Assembly (NCBI GenBank): GCA_905221605.1
Contig: CAJNDS010000375.1
Span: 1 to 64,000, forward strand
Length of the DNA stretch: 64,000 nucleotides
Source: Symbiodinium natans
Taxonomy: Eukaryota; Sar; Dinophyceae; Suessiales; Symbiodiniaceae
Direction of reading: 5' to 3'
The position numbers were made by a program, and so were the translations under genes. The notes under the pieces are model-generated. The model did no database searches. It saw nothing but the letters and a program-made list of their open reading frames with translations, and was not told the DNA's origin. Below are positions 1 to 9,921 of the stretch, piece by piece (positions within the stretch are counted from its first letter, which is position 1; each line of letters starts with the position of its first letter).

Positions 1-56
<56 letters not shown>

Positions 57-358
57 AAGAGAAAGAGAGAGACAGAGAGAGAAAGAGAGAGAAAGAGAGA
101 GAAAGAGAGAGAAAGAGAGAGAAAGAGAGAGAAAGAGAGAGAAAGAGAGAGAAAGCGAGAGAAAGCGAGAGAAAGCGAGAGAAACAGAGAGAAACAGAGA
201 GAAACAGAGAGAAACAGAGAGAAACAGAGAGAAACAGAGAGAAACAGAGAGAAACAGAGAGAAACAGAGAGAAAGAGAGAGAAAGAGAGAGAAAGAGAGA
301 GAAAGAGAGAGAAAGAGAGAGAGAAAGTGAGAGAAAGAGAGAGAAAGTGAGAGAAAGT

Positions 359-403
<45 letters not shown>

Positions 404-502
404 TGACAAAGAGAGAAAGTGACAAAGAGAGAAAGAGACAAAGAGAGAAAGAGACAAAGAGAGAAAGAGACAAAGAGAGAAAGAGACAAAGAGAGAAAGA
501 GA

Positions 503-536
<34 letters not shown>

Positions 537-743
537 AAGAGAGAAAGAGAGAAAGAGACAAAGAGAGAAAGAGACAAAGAGAGAAAGAGACAAAGAGAGA
601 AAGAGACAAAGAGAGAAAGAGACAAAGAGAGAAAGAGACAAAGAGAGAAAGAGAAAAAGAGAGAAAGAGAAAGAGAGAAAGAGAAAGAGAGAAAGAGAAA
701 GAGAGAAAGAGAAAGAGAGAAAGAGAAAAAGAGAAAGAGAAAA

Positions 744-774
<31 letters not shown>

Positions 775-800
775 AAGAGAAAAAGAAAGAGAAAGAGATA
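1..800. repeat. GA-rich purine satellite
   Basis: The first ~800 bases are almost pure purine on the plus strand: (GA)n grading into GAAAGAGA, GAAACAGA and GACAAAGA sub-arrays. Open frames here encode only Glu/Lys/Arg runs (ERKRQREK type) and are not genes. The tract continues past the left edge. Confidence 0.9.
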
Positions 801-859
801 ATAATGGAAGAATGAGAGGAAGAGAGCAGAAAGAAAGAACGAAAGAAAGGCAGAAACTT

Positions 860-1120
860 CATGTCCAGAAGCGATCCTGCCTCAAAAAAGCATCGGAATT
901 CTCTCCAAACCCGTCGGGCGAGCGTTGTGCTTGTAACCGGGGGCCCAGAAGAGAACCTGCCTGAAAAGCATAGGAATCCTTTCCAATCACGTCCTGCGAG
1001 CATTGTGTCTGCAACCGCAACTGTTTTCAATTTTTCTGATTCATGCCAAACGAGAACTTGCATTTAGAGCATAGACATGCTTTTCAAGCCCATCTTGCGT
1101 ACATTGTGTCTGGAATTAGT
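860..1120. repeat. Dispersed repeat, family also at 34.3-35.1 kb
   Basis: Three degenerate units share the core '(g)cgagcattgtgtttgcaa' preceded by 'cttgcctcaaagcatgaatcc'. The same core recurs in several copies at about 34255-35090. It is noncoding, and the divergence between copies suggests an old interspersed or satellite-derived family. Confidence 0.6.
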
Positions 1121-1449
1121 AGAGATTATCAAAAATTATGAATAGGGGTCTTAGAAAAAAGCAGGATCCTATTAACTTTCACAGGAATACCAAAATAGAG
1201 TACGACTTTCGGTTTGGAGCAGTAGGATTCTTACTAAGATGAACAAGAACCCCATGAAAATCGCTAGGAATCCTAGAATGCAGAGGGAAGACAGGTTTTC
1301 CTAGGGAAAACCAAGGACATGCACCAAAAAACAAAATCGCGAAAACAAAAACAAAGCAAGATTCTTCACATCCAGCTGGGCATGAGGATCTTGGTGCCCC
1401 ATCCAACCGACATAGTGCTGGGCATGCGCGGTCTTCGGTGCAGAAAAGG

Positions 1450-2899
1450 ATGAGGTCTGAGGCCATGCAGTCACACCGCATCAGGAACACTGCTCAGGTA
1501 TCAAGCCGCGAATCCAGCGCTTTTGCATACGTTCGTGCAGATGGTTCTGTTGTCACTTGGGGAGATCCTGTCTGTGGAGACAGCACGTCAGTACAGAAAC
1601 AGCTGCGAGACGTGAAGCACATCAAGGCCTCCACTTATGCGTTTGCTGCTCTTCGGAGAGATGGGAGAGTCGTCTCATGGGGCATCGTCTTTAACGGCGG
1701 AGACTGTAGCGCCGTGCAAGACAAGTTGAAGGATGTGCGACAGCTACAGTCAACCTCTTACGCGTTTGCTGCCGTCAAAGCAGATGGTAGCGTAGTCTGC
1801 TGGGGCCTCCGGGAATACGGCGGTGACAGTGATGCTGTGCAGTCTCAGCTGAAGAACGTCAGGCACGTCACAGGTGCAGCAACAGCATTTGCAGCCATCC
1901 GTGCAGATGGGGAGGTGGTCTCCTGGGGTGACGGCGCGTGTGGCGGTGATAGCAGTTCTGTCCGGGACCGGCTCTGCCACGTTCAGGAGATAAGATCAAC
2001 TGCATTTGCGTTTGCTGCCCTTCGAGCAGATGGCCAAGTTGTGACCTGGGGAGGTGAGGGATAGGGGTGACAAAAGGATTTTAAAAAACACAAAGGGTCA
2101 ATAAAAAAACAGACTCTAAACCTTAAACCCTAGGCCGAAACCCCAAACCCCAAACCCTAAACCCCAAACCCTAAGCCCTAAACCCTCGGTTGTTTTTTGT
2201 TTTTTTCTTGATCCTTTTGATTTTGTTGATCCGGCAGCCTTACGAGGTGATGGCTGCGGGGCAGACAGTAGCGCTGTGCAGCATCAGCTTTCGTCTGTTG
2301 TTCAGCTATCTTCTTCGGCGAGTGCTTTTGCTGCCATTCGTGCAGACGGACGAGTCGTTACCTGGGGCGAGCCAGAGGGTGGCGGTGACTGCAGTCTGGT
2401 GCAAAGCCAGCTTCATGACGTCCATCGCATCCAATCAACGCAGCGAGCGTTTGCAGCGATTCGTCAGGATGGGTCAGTTGTGACCTGGGGTGACCCTAAC
2501 TGTGGTGGTGACAGCAACGCAGTTCAAACTGAGCTGCAAGAAGTTCAGCACATCCAGGGTTCTCAGGCAGCCTTTGCTGCTGTTAGAGGAAATGGTTCTG
2601 TTGTGAGCTGGGGCGACTTTGCGTATGGTGGTGACAGCAGTGCTGTGCAAGAACAGCTTCGTGATGTGCAGCGGATCTATGCATCTCAGAGTCTTGGGTG
2701 ACATGAAATTTCATGGAATCATGTGGTACAAGCATGCTGTGCACAGATAGAAGCAGTTCTCTTGCCCAGGAAGGCCTTTGCTGCCATTCTTCGTGACGGG
2801 CAGGTGGTGACCTGGGGCGATCCCCGGTGTGGTGGGGACAGTAGCCATGTGCAGTCACAGCTGAGTTCAGATGCATACGGTAAAGTGACGATAAGCTGA
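1450..2899 (+). CDS. RCC1-like/HERC-type repeat protein, three exons
   Basis: Model join(1450..2053, 2247..2697, 2770..2899), 394 residues, with all phases consistent. Introns are GT-AG: GAG|GTGAGG..TACGAG (193 bp) and GG|GTGACA..CCCAG (72 bp). The protein is about nine tandem units of ~41 residues with core AFAAIRADGSVVTWGDP, then GGDSSAVQ and QLxxVQxI. This degenerate RCC1-like unit is common in Symbiodiniaceae proteins labelled HERC or RCC1-like; a beta-propeller scaffold is inferred. No HECT domain is present, so ubiquitin-ligase function is unsupported. The start is the first ATG in the open frame; an upstream exon is possible. The first intron carries telomere-like repeats. The stop follows directly after the last incomplete unit, so the gene may be truncated. 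Confidence 0.7.
2109..2186. repeat. Interstitial telomere-like repeats inside an intron
   Basis: Degenerate CCCTAAA/CCCCAAA units lie within the first intron of the RCC1-like gene. They match the TTTAGGG telomere type of plants and many alveolates but are too variable for a functional telomere. Confidence 0.75.
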
Positions 2900-3855
2900 A
2901 CACGCGCACATGTGATTTGCTGCCGTCAACAGCACGCGTCTTGGATGACAACAAAAGTTGTGCAGCCAAGTTAGCAAGTTTGACGGTGAGTTTTTCCCAA
3001 GCGTCCTGCCAAAAAGTCCTCATTACATACATCGAGGTGATGTTGCATCAGCGTGTGCCTGAGTTTGTGTGACTGCTGCCTGGCTGAGGTTCCATGCTCC
3101 AGGCTGCTGCAGCATGGGTCTGCTTGCGTGTGTCCGTTAGGCAGTATGGGATGGCAGGTAAGACCTACGTCTAGAGTTTAGAAGTATGTGCAGATGGCAG
3201 CGCTGTTCGTGTAGATACACTTCTGCCAGGGGCGCGTGGAGAACCTGGAGGAGAAGCTTGGCGAGGCAGGGGTTGAATTGGAAATAGTGCAAACGCATGA
3301 GGTGCTTGTACCACGGGTGCCTGTCAACTGTTAATCTGCATCTGCTTGCAATTGGTTGTACTTAGCAGTTTTGGAACATAACTCGAGGAGCCGACCTGCC
3401 TCTGGCAGACGCTGTTTAGCGTAGGGCAAGCTGCAGAAAAGCAGCTGCAGCGTTTTAAAGCAAAGATGCCGTGGATGTAAAAGCTTTCAGGGGTCCTCGA
3501 CTTTCAGTGTCCTGCTTCCTTTTATTTCTTTTTTTGATCCAATAAATGCAAAGACTGATTTCTTTGAAAGCCGCATCGATTATATATTATATATGGATAT
3601 ATATATATATATATATATCATTGCACTGCAGTCGGCTGTTTTCAAGTGCACTTTACGTTTCACACGCGCCAAGTGGATTGAGTTGGACCTGGATTGCCCA
3701 GGCAGTGTGTGACCTCCACGCGCAGCAGAACTCGCGCTTATCTGAAGCGCGGGCCTCGTTCAAAGCATGAGACGACTGACTACGACCTTAATGGTACCCC
3801 ATGCAACATGAGTGCAACACCATTCGCAGGCTGTTTTGCCAACTTGCCTGCAAAG
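2900..3855. other. Spacer, no confident gene
   Basis: No frame with coding character was found. The stretch holds an (AT)n microsatellite at about 3585-3618. Short open frames here have no splice-site support. Confidence 0.5.
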
Positions 3856-3911
3856 ATTGGATTCGTGCACAGGCCTCACAGCTGGAAGAGCAAAAAGCTG
3901 AGCTTCAGCGC
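3856..3911 (+). CDS. Coiled-coil exon (RAQASQLEEQKAELQR)
   Basis: Open frame ending in the amphipathic stretch QLEEQKAELQR, preceded by AAAG. First of a chain of small plus-strand exons running to ~6.6 kb. The 3' end is uncertain because no clear GT donor follows. Confidence 0.35.
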
Positions 3912-3954
3912 TGAACTCAACTACTCGGCATGCGCTGAGAAGAGTTGACCAAAG

Positions 3955-4038
3955 TGGTCGGATCACATCATCCCAGAGCTGTCGGATCCATTCAGGGAGC
4001 GGTTGCGGGCTGCACTTGCAGCCGCGGTGGAGGGCCAG
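3955..4038 (+). CDS. Exon of coiled-coil gene
   Basis: Frame reads SDHIIPELSDPFRERLRAAL, then AAAVEGQ. It follows CCAAAG and is helical in character, in line with the neighbouring heptad-like exons. The donor would be non-GT (CCAG|GACT) or lies further on. Confidence 0.35.
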
Positions 4039-4310
4039 GACTCGAAGTCTTCGCCTTGCCCTGTATGGCTGTATGGCTCATCACATCTCCTTACTCATTC
4101 TTTTCTGTGTACACATGGCGTGCAAGGACGAGGCGGCTGCGCAGGCCTAGATGTTTTCTGTGTGCACGGGGCGAAACAGAAACGGCTGACATCAACGCGC
4201 CAATAGACAATTACAAGTACTCCGTTCGGCCCTTTGTTGCGGGACGGTTTAGCGACCGTACTTGCATGCACAGCGCACTGGAATTGTACGTTTTCTGAAA
4301 TCTTGCTCAG

Positions 4311-4437
4311 CTCGAAGGTGGCAAAGCTGAATTCTGAGCGGCAGTCGCTGCAGCGACAGCTCACAGAGGCCTTTTGCCGGCATCGCATGGCGTTTCTGGA
4401 GTTGAAAAGCGTCAACAGCGAAAGAGCAACAGAGAGC
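4311..4437 (+). CDS. Coiled-coil exon
   Basis: After GCTCAG the frame reads SKVAKLNSERQSLQRQLTEA, a good heptad pattern, then FCRHRMAFLELKSVNSERAT. A GC donor after LTE (GAG|GCC, 4368) or read-through to ~4437 are both possible. Confidence 0.4.
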
Positions 4438-4448
4438 CCCTACCGCAG

Positions 4449-4499
4449 ATGATCGCTGGCAGAGATCGACTGCGGCAAGAGCTTCAGGACGAGGCCATG
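4449..4499 (+). CDS. Coiled-coil exon with consensus splice sites
   Basis: A 17-codon exon between ACCGCAG and ATG|GTAAGT, a perfect GT donor. It reads MIAGRDRLRQELQDEAM. Both ends are phase 0. One of the best-supported exons of the left cluster. Confidence 0.5.
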
Positions 4500-4539
4500 G
4501 TAAGTTCGGAAATTATAGAAATTCATCGCTGCCACATAG

Positions 4540-4582
4540 ACAGCTGGCGGAGGTGCGTCGCCGGGGCGAGAGTGAAGCAGAC
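4540..4582 (+). CDS. Coiled-coil exon
   Basis: Frame QLAEVRRRGESEAD begins after ACATAG. Highly charged helix as in adjacent exons. The 3' boundary is not certain. Confidence 0.35.
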
Positions 4583-4858
4583 TTGCATCTCGGCTTGATT
4601 TGAATGCGCAGAATGCCTGCCCGGCGGCCGCCAGCCCGCAGACCCTGTAGAACCACAGAAAGTTCTAGGGTAGAAATCTCGAGAGTCCTCCTGTCCCCGG
4701 CCTTCATGCATTCAGAGGCTTGAGACGTGTTGAGGTGTTGGCCTTCAGACTTTGCATTGCCCGGGGAACAAGTCGGAAAAGCGGATAAGCGCCTTCAAGC
4801 GCCGTTCAGAGTCCTCACCTGCGATTTGGGCCCGTAAGGCACTTTAAGGCCCTCTAAG

Positions 4859-4957
4859 CACAACAGAAACGTTCTGGAGCTTAAAAGGCAGAAGGAGGCT
4901 TTGAGGCTCAAAGAGAGACATCGACGGAATCGAGGGGAAACGGATGCTCCTCAGGAA
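4859..4957 (+). CDS. Coiled-coil exon
   Basis: After CTCTAAG the frame reads HNRNVLELKRQKEALRLKER, then a basic tail, and reaches TAG at 4958. Charged heptad-like sequence; the exon probably ends before the stop. Confidence 0.4.
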
Positions 4958-4988
4958 TAGAAGCGTAAAGAGGTGTAGGAGAATCCAG

Positions 4989-5033
4989 GATGCAAGACGC
5001 AGCCTTTTTGTCGTTGCTGCACGATGCGTCGAG
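4989..5033 (+). CDS. Short exon
   Basis: Bounded by AATCCAG and GAG|GTACTC. The frame from the internal ATG reads MQDAAFLSLLHDASR. GT-AG consistent. Confidence 0.4.
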
Positions 5034-5185
5034 GTACTCTCAGCTGGCCGCGTGAGCCTCAGGTCAAGTCCAGCATGCAGTGACATGGTTTGCTTTGCGC
5101 AAGCTGGCTTTCCCTAGGATAAGGTGCGTAGCAGAACGGTTGTACAATGATCCAACATGCTCCAACTCTTCCCTTCTTGGCCAAG

Positions 5186-5233
5186 GAGCGTCAGAGACAA
5201 GTCGAGGACGTCACGAAACAGGCAAGGATGGCA
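5186..5233 (+). CDS. Coiled-coil exon
   Basis: Between GGCCAAG and GGCA|GTCTGA the frame reads ERQRQVEDVTKQARMA. Sixteen codons, phase 0 at both ends, with an in-frame TGA immediately after the donor as expected of an intron. Confidence 0.45.
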
Positions 5234-5315
5234 GTCTGAACTCTGATCTGAATTCTGAACCATTCTGAACCTTTTCAAATCCTTTAAAACATAAAGCAGG
5301 ACTAGTACTATCGGT

Positions 5316-5381
5316 GATACGTTTCGAGAGGCCGCAGAGCTCCGCATGGCCCTCACGGAGATGGGGCGAGAGAAGGCAAGA
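5316..5381 (+). CDS. Coiled-coil exon
   Basis: Frame DTFREAAELRMALTEMGREK then AR, heptad-like and in the same style as its neighbours. Boundaries approximate. Confidence 0.4.
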
Positions 5382-5454
5382 GTTGGGGGAACTTGCGGTG
5401 GGATGAACATAGTCATCAGAGTGCACAGGAGAGCGGACTTGGTCGAGTGTTCAG

Positions 5455-5514
5455 GCTGCTGCCCTGGCAGTGCTGCATGAGGAGCAGTCTATGATGCGGG
5501 CCAAGTGGCTGGAG
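5455..5514 (+). CDS. Coiled-coil exon
   Basis: After GTTCAG the frame reads AAALAVLHEEQSMMRAKWLE. The donor is probably GC type (GAG|GCCGGA). Confidence 0.42.
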
Positions 5515-5628
5515 GCCGGAGTTCGGAATCACGGACTCCTTCCGTATCTGAGCAATTCCTGATCGCGTGTCTGACCGGTGGGGGCGCGGGTGGGGGGGGG
5601 GGTGGGGGGTGTGGGAATGTGATTGCAG

Positions 5629-5688
5629 GACGTCTCTCGCCTCGAAGCCGAGAAGCTGGCGCTACAAGCAGGCTTCGAAGCAGAGAAG
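5629..5688 (+). CDS. Coiled-coil exon
   Basis: ATTGCAG precedes DVSRLEAEKLALQAGFEAEK. The candidate donor AAG|GCACGC is GC type and a TGA follows two codons later. A G-rich tract lies just upstream (5590-5618). Confidence 0.45.
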
Positions 5689-5766
5689 GCACGCTGAGAA
5701 AGTGAGAAAAGTGTGGCATACAATTCCTTGAGTGCAGGCCGCACTGGGTCTTTTGTTTTCGTTGAC

Positions 5767-5823
5767 GAGTTGATGTGTGCCAAGGCCACGATGCGAGAGC
5801 AGATGGAGAAAGATAGACAGCAG
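5767..5823 (+). CDS. Coiled-coil exon
   Basis: Frame ELMCAKATMREQMEKDRQQ ends at CAG|GTCGGA. Charged helix matching the preceding exons. Confidence 0.42.
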
Positions 5824-6549
5824 GTCGGAAACCTTCCAAGTAGCATTGTTCATGTCTACAAAAGTCGCATGATATCGTGAAGCCCTGAACTGCGACGTAT
5901 TCCGACGTTTTACAAAATCAGGCCTCCGCGACTGCCCAGAGCCCTGGGACTCCTAGCGAGCTGCAAGAGGTCGGACGGCGATAGCGTTGGGGCGCATGTC
6001 GGTCCTGTCGCGGTGGTGGCTTTCATACTCCGTACAACTGTAGAACTCTGTACAACTCGCATCTTGAAAAAAGCACGAGAGCACACTAAGTCACCAGAGG
6101 TTGCTCCAATTTAACGATTCCCCTTACCCTTCATATTTCGTTTTCCTTCCCCTCATGAGAGCGCTGATGGCTCGAAGGCAGCGTTGCGGGAGGAAGCAGC
6201 GCACCAGGCTCCGGTCTCACATCCAGTCTCCCCCAGCTTGCTTTTGGGGGAACTCACTCGTTGCTACTCGCGCTACTTGTTCGCGCTTTGTAGAGGAGAG
6301 CTTCGAGTCTGCAGCGCAATGGGCCAGCAGGCGGGAAAAACAACACTGTTTTAAGTTGCACATGTTTAAGCGCCATTCTGCGCCATTCTGTTGATCTGCA
6401 TCTTTGAAGAGCGGAGCTGCGGTTGTCGTGCCGCGTTGCAAAAGGAGCGCGGAGCTGCGCCACCAGCTGCAGGCCTCCTCTCCAGTGTGTGCCGTGTTGT
6501 GTCAATCGTGTCGCGTGTTTTTGTGTTTAGTTTAGTTAGTTTTATTCAG

Positions 6550-6591
6550 GCAGCCACAGAGGGTGCCAAGCAGCTTGAGAGGCTGCGCCAG
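6550..6591 (+). CDS. Coiled-coil exon
   Basis: TTATTCAG then AATEGAKQLERLRQ and a GC-type donor CAG|GCTCAA. Likely the same long coiled-coil protein. Weaker pieces of similar character lie at 6180-6210 (ALREEAAHQA) and 6290-6335 (ESFESAAQWASRREKQ). Confidence 0.42.
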
Positions 6592-6599
6592 GCTCAAAA

Positions 6600-7690
6600 C
6601 ATGACATCGCTTGTTCTGAGATTCTGCCTCCGACCATGTCCTCTTGAGACCTCAGAAATCGACTTGCTCATGAAAACAGTGCCCAAACCCAGTTTTGACA
6701 CAAGTGCCGGTGAGTCAAGGCCAAGTTAAAGTCAGCTCCGACAATTTATCGAAACAGGAATCCAACGTGCCTTGCAAAGTCGGCCAACAACCGGGAGTTG
6801 AGGAGTGGAGAAGGTCCAAAGTCGTGTTTACGGAACAGTTTTTCCGCGTTTTTTCGCATACCGAAGGCTGGGAGGCCGGGTCTATAGAGTCAATGGTCGG
6901 GCGGACTTTCATGACCAGTGTAAAATGTGCTTGCTTGCCTGCCACGAGTGCTTGCTCATGCTGGGTGCCCCCCCTCCACCCCTCGCCCCGCGTAAAAGTC
7001 CCGGTTCAAGCACTGTGAAGCACACGTGATTCAAGCACGAATCGCGAATCCTGATTCAAGCACATTTCCCGAATCGAGCACTGGCCCCTACCACCGACTC
7101 ACTGGTGATTTGGGCCCCATTACCACCAGAGCTAAACTGCCGACTGTCAGTGGCTCAGGGGTTTCAGGGTTTGAAGTGTTTTTAGGGCTTACAGCTTTAG
7201 GCTTTAGGCGTTGAAAAGCTTGGGGCTTCAAGGGTTGTAAGGCTTGGGGTTTATTGAGGGCTGAGGGTTTTCATGGTCGAGGGCTTTTGGGCTTACGGCA
7301 GCTTTTTGGCATGGTTAGGGTCAGGGCTTAGGGTGGTTGCACACCATTCAGGGTTTTCAGGGCTGAGGGTTCAGAAGGCTTGGGGCTCAAGGTTTTTTTT
7401 CAGGCTTTGGGGCTTAGGGTTTGCACGCCACAGAGGTTTCTGGGCCGATAGTATTCATGGTTGGCAGGAGACCTTTGACGTTTTTAGGGCTTTTAGGGCT
7501 TTAACGGTTCTTAGGCCTTGGGGTTTAGACTTTTGCACCGCGAGCAGGGCTTTCAGTGCTGAGGGTTTCTTCATGGTCGAGGGTTCTAGGCTTTAGGGTT
7601 TTGAGGGTCTAAGGCTCAGTGTTTTTCGGGGTTCAAACATGTTCTGCCTCGCTGGCTTCTTCGGTTTTAGACTCTTAGACTTCAAGGTTT
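6600..7690. repeat. Degenerate TTTAGGG-like block
   Basis: From ~7140 to 7640 the sequence is a diffuse array of GGGTTT, GGGCTTAGGG and TTTAGGGC motifs, a decayed telomere-like satellite. 6600-7140 shows no convincing exon; short 'gattcaagcac' repeats occur at 7027-7065. Confidence 0.6.
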
Positions 7691-7935
7691 CCCTCGCCAG
7701 GCTGATGTGCAAATCCGCTGCGTGAATCTTCCCAGGTCGTAGCTTGTGCGCGAATTCGCCGTCTTAGCGTGCGAATCCTCCGTGCGCGAATCTGCCGTCT
7801 CAGTCAGTGCGGTAATTTGCCAGTGCGTGATTCCGCCTGGTCAGCGATCTCGCATCCGCCGTCCACAGTGCTCGAAATTGTCGGTGCGCGAACCTGCGTT
7901 CAGTGCGCGAATCGGTCCTCCAGTGCGAGGGGTGG
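7690..7935. repeat. Degenerate minisatellite (GTGCGCGAATCxGCCGTC)
   Basis: Variants of 'tgcgcgaatctgccgtc' recur at irregular ~17-40 bp spacing. Frames through it are rich in Arg/Cys/Ser and not believable as genes. Confidence 0.55.
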
Positions 7936-8203
7936 GCTCCTGCGGCCCCCCTCCCATCCCCTCGAGCTAGAGCCAAAAACTCCGAACTCTTGCAAAGTTG
8001 AGCACTCAAGCCATGTGGTGGTTTTGGAGGGACCCACCTTAACTTAAAAACATCCCAGATCAAGGGGACTAAGCTTAAACACTCATGAACCCTCAAGTTG
8101 TTTAAGTTGATCCTTGAGCTCAGCGGGCTGGGAGTAGAGGCCCATTCTCAAGTCTCTCAATTTTTTGGGGGCAAATTTTAAAGGACACTCCAGGTGGTTT
8201 CAG

Positions 8204-8400
8204 AAGACGCTTCTTTGCACAAGCATCTCTTGAAGAAATCTGACCTTCAGCAGAACGAGATGACCAAGGGTTTCAGCAATCCTCGCACGGGTGTGAAGCG
8301 AGTTTGTGATTGTGTTGTGCATGAACTACAAATCCAGACTCTCCGTGTGCAAGCAGCAAAGCAAATCTGCAGTGCTAGCCACAAGGATGAAAGCTCTGTG
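8204..8400 (+). CDS. Helical exon(s)
   Basis: GGTTTCAG begins a frame with ASLHKHLLKKSDLQQNEMTK and, further on, VVHELQIQTLRVQAAKQICS, ending in TAG at 8401. Both blocks look coiled-coil; the middle (FSNPRTGVKR) could be an intron or a linker. Probably the same gene as the 3.9-6.6 kb cluster. Confidence 0.4.
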
Positions 8401-8405
8401 TAGTG

Positions 8406-8507
8406 GAGCTTGGGGAGGCGCGCTTGATGTGCTTGGAAGCAGAGGCTCAAGATCTGTGTGGAGCTTACTGTGAGCGTAGTAGAGCCAGCCACTCGAGCAA
8501 CATGACC
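8406..8507 (+). CDS. Helical exon
   Basis: Frame ELGEARLMCLEAEAQDLCGA, then YCERSRASHSSN. No ATG needed; boundaries unclear. Stop at 8508. Confidence 0.35.
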
Positions 8508-8843
8508 TAGTTGCCTGGCTTTTTGATTCATGCAACTACACTACATGGTCCAGTCTCCACTGCTTCCCAGCTCAGGCAGGCAAAGTGGCAGCAGCCAGTG
8601 ACAGCAGATGAGGAGCCTGCGGTTACTTGACGTTACTTGGGCCGGAACGAATGGCCAGTAAAGCTGTCGAGCTTAGCGAGTGCTGCATTTGACGTCGAAA
8701 CTATCCGGAGTACTCGGCGCCCTCCCGCGATGCGGACAGCGAGGCCATCGTGATTCCATGTGCTGTTCGTGTGTGGCAGCTCGTGCACCCCTGGGCTACT
8801 TAACTTGCGCATTTGTTTGCAATGTTGGACATGGAAAATTCAG

Positions 8844-8996
8844 GCGTGCGCAGGACCGGCCGACGAAGAGGCCCGAACAATTGGACAATACATGAAAGAG
8901 CAACTGCTCACCCATGCTGTGCTGGTTGAGACACACAGTGCCATTTGGCAGACAATTGCAGGCTCAGGCTTTGCCATCCTTTCCACCAGAGCACAA
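8844..8996 (+). CDS. Exon of plus-strand gene
   Basis: AATTCAG then a 51-codon frame containing DEEARTIGQYMKEQLLTHAV and LVETHSAIWQTIAGSGFAIL. Mixed helix with a hydrophobic segment. The 3' end is near GCACAAG. Confidence 0.42.
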
Positions 8997-9049
8997 GACG
9001 CTGAAGGCCTCTAGCATGCCATACTCGCGTCTGGTCTGGCTCTAACGTT

Positions 9050-9620
9050 TTCAGTAACACAGCACGGCTGTTCCGGAATCGGTGCGGTCGAGTCAGAAAA
9101 CGCAAAGGGCTCAATCATAAAACGGCAACGCCCCAGTCCGAAAACTGACAATGCGCATTCAGAAAACAGAAGCCTCATCGGCAAAACATCTTAACGTTTC
9201 GCGCTCTTTCCGTGTTCTCCAACGTTCCAATCTCACATCGCAAAGATACAAAACAAACAGGCGGATTCGGTAAAACGAAAGCCTAGTCGGGAAAATCTCC
9301 TGACGCCGGATATGTGTTATAAATGGGGTTTTCGTTCAGTCTGTGGCAGTTTTGCACTCGCCTTCCGGCTGCACGTTTTCCGACTGACGCCTTTGTTTTC
9401 GGATCAAGGCCTTTTTGTTTTCGGATTGGGGCTTTCGGATGCTTTCGGACACGTGCGATTGACCAAATGACCAAACTTTCCTTCTCCTGCGGGTTACGGT
9501 TGCAATCGCACGTTTGAAGCTTGTCGCGCTTTCGCACTGAGCCTCTCCGGTTTATGGTTGCACGTTTTCCCGACTGACGCCTTCGTTTTTTGGATTGGGG
9601 CCTTTGGATGCGAATGTTGG
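9050..9620. repeat. Inverted clusters of a GTTTTCxGAC motif
   Basis: Left part (9050-9300) carries repeated 'cagtccgaaaac', 'cagaaaac' and 'cgggaaaatc'; right part (9320-9620) carries the complement as 'gttttccgactgacgcct', 'ttttcggat' and 'cgttttcccgactgacgcc'. The two halves form a degenerate inverted repeat centred near 9310. Confidence 0.55.
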
Positions 9621-9887
9621 ACAGACTCTTTCTTTTCTCTCGGCGTGTGTCTGCGCTAATTTGAGTCTTTGGGTGTTTCTGACTCGGCTCCCCGCGTTGT
9701 TCGAACTCAGCTCGTTTTCTAGCTCAGTCATTCCGTTTGCTGATTGGAGCTTTCCTTTTCAGTGTCCACGTTTTTTCCAACTCAGCCTGTACCCGAGAAC
9801 CCTTGCAATCTCTTCGTTGTTCGCTCGGCAGCTCTATTCGTGGATAGCCGGAAGCGAAGTTGTTGTAGCAGTCAGGACGTACTGTAG

Positions 9888-9921
9888 ACAAGCAGAAGCT
9901 GTATACTACAAGATGGCACGG
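9888..9921 (+). CDS. Mini-exon with GC donor
   Basis: CTGTAG precedes QAEAVYYKMAR, and the exon ends at CGG|GCAAGT, the classic GC-AG donor. It supports use of GC-AG introns in this genome. Confidence 0.45.

Noticed and set aside
403-964. Long frames of Glu/Lys/Arg repeats
   Set aside because: They translate the GA satellite and have no other content.
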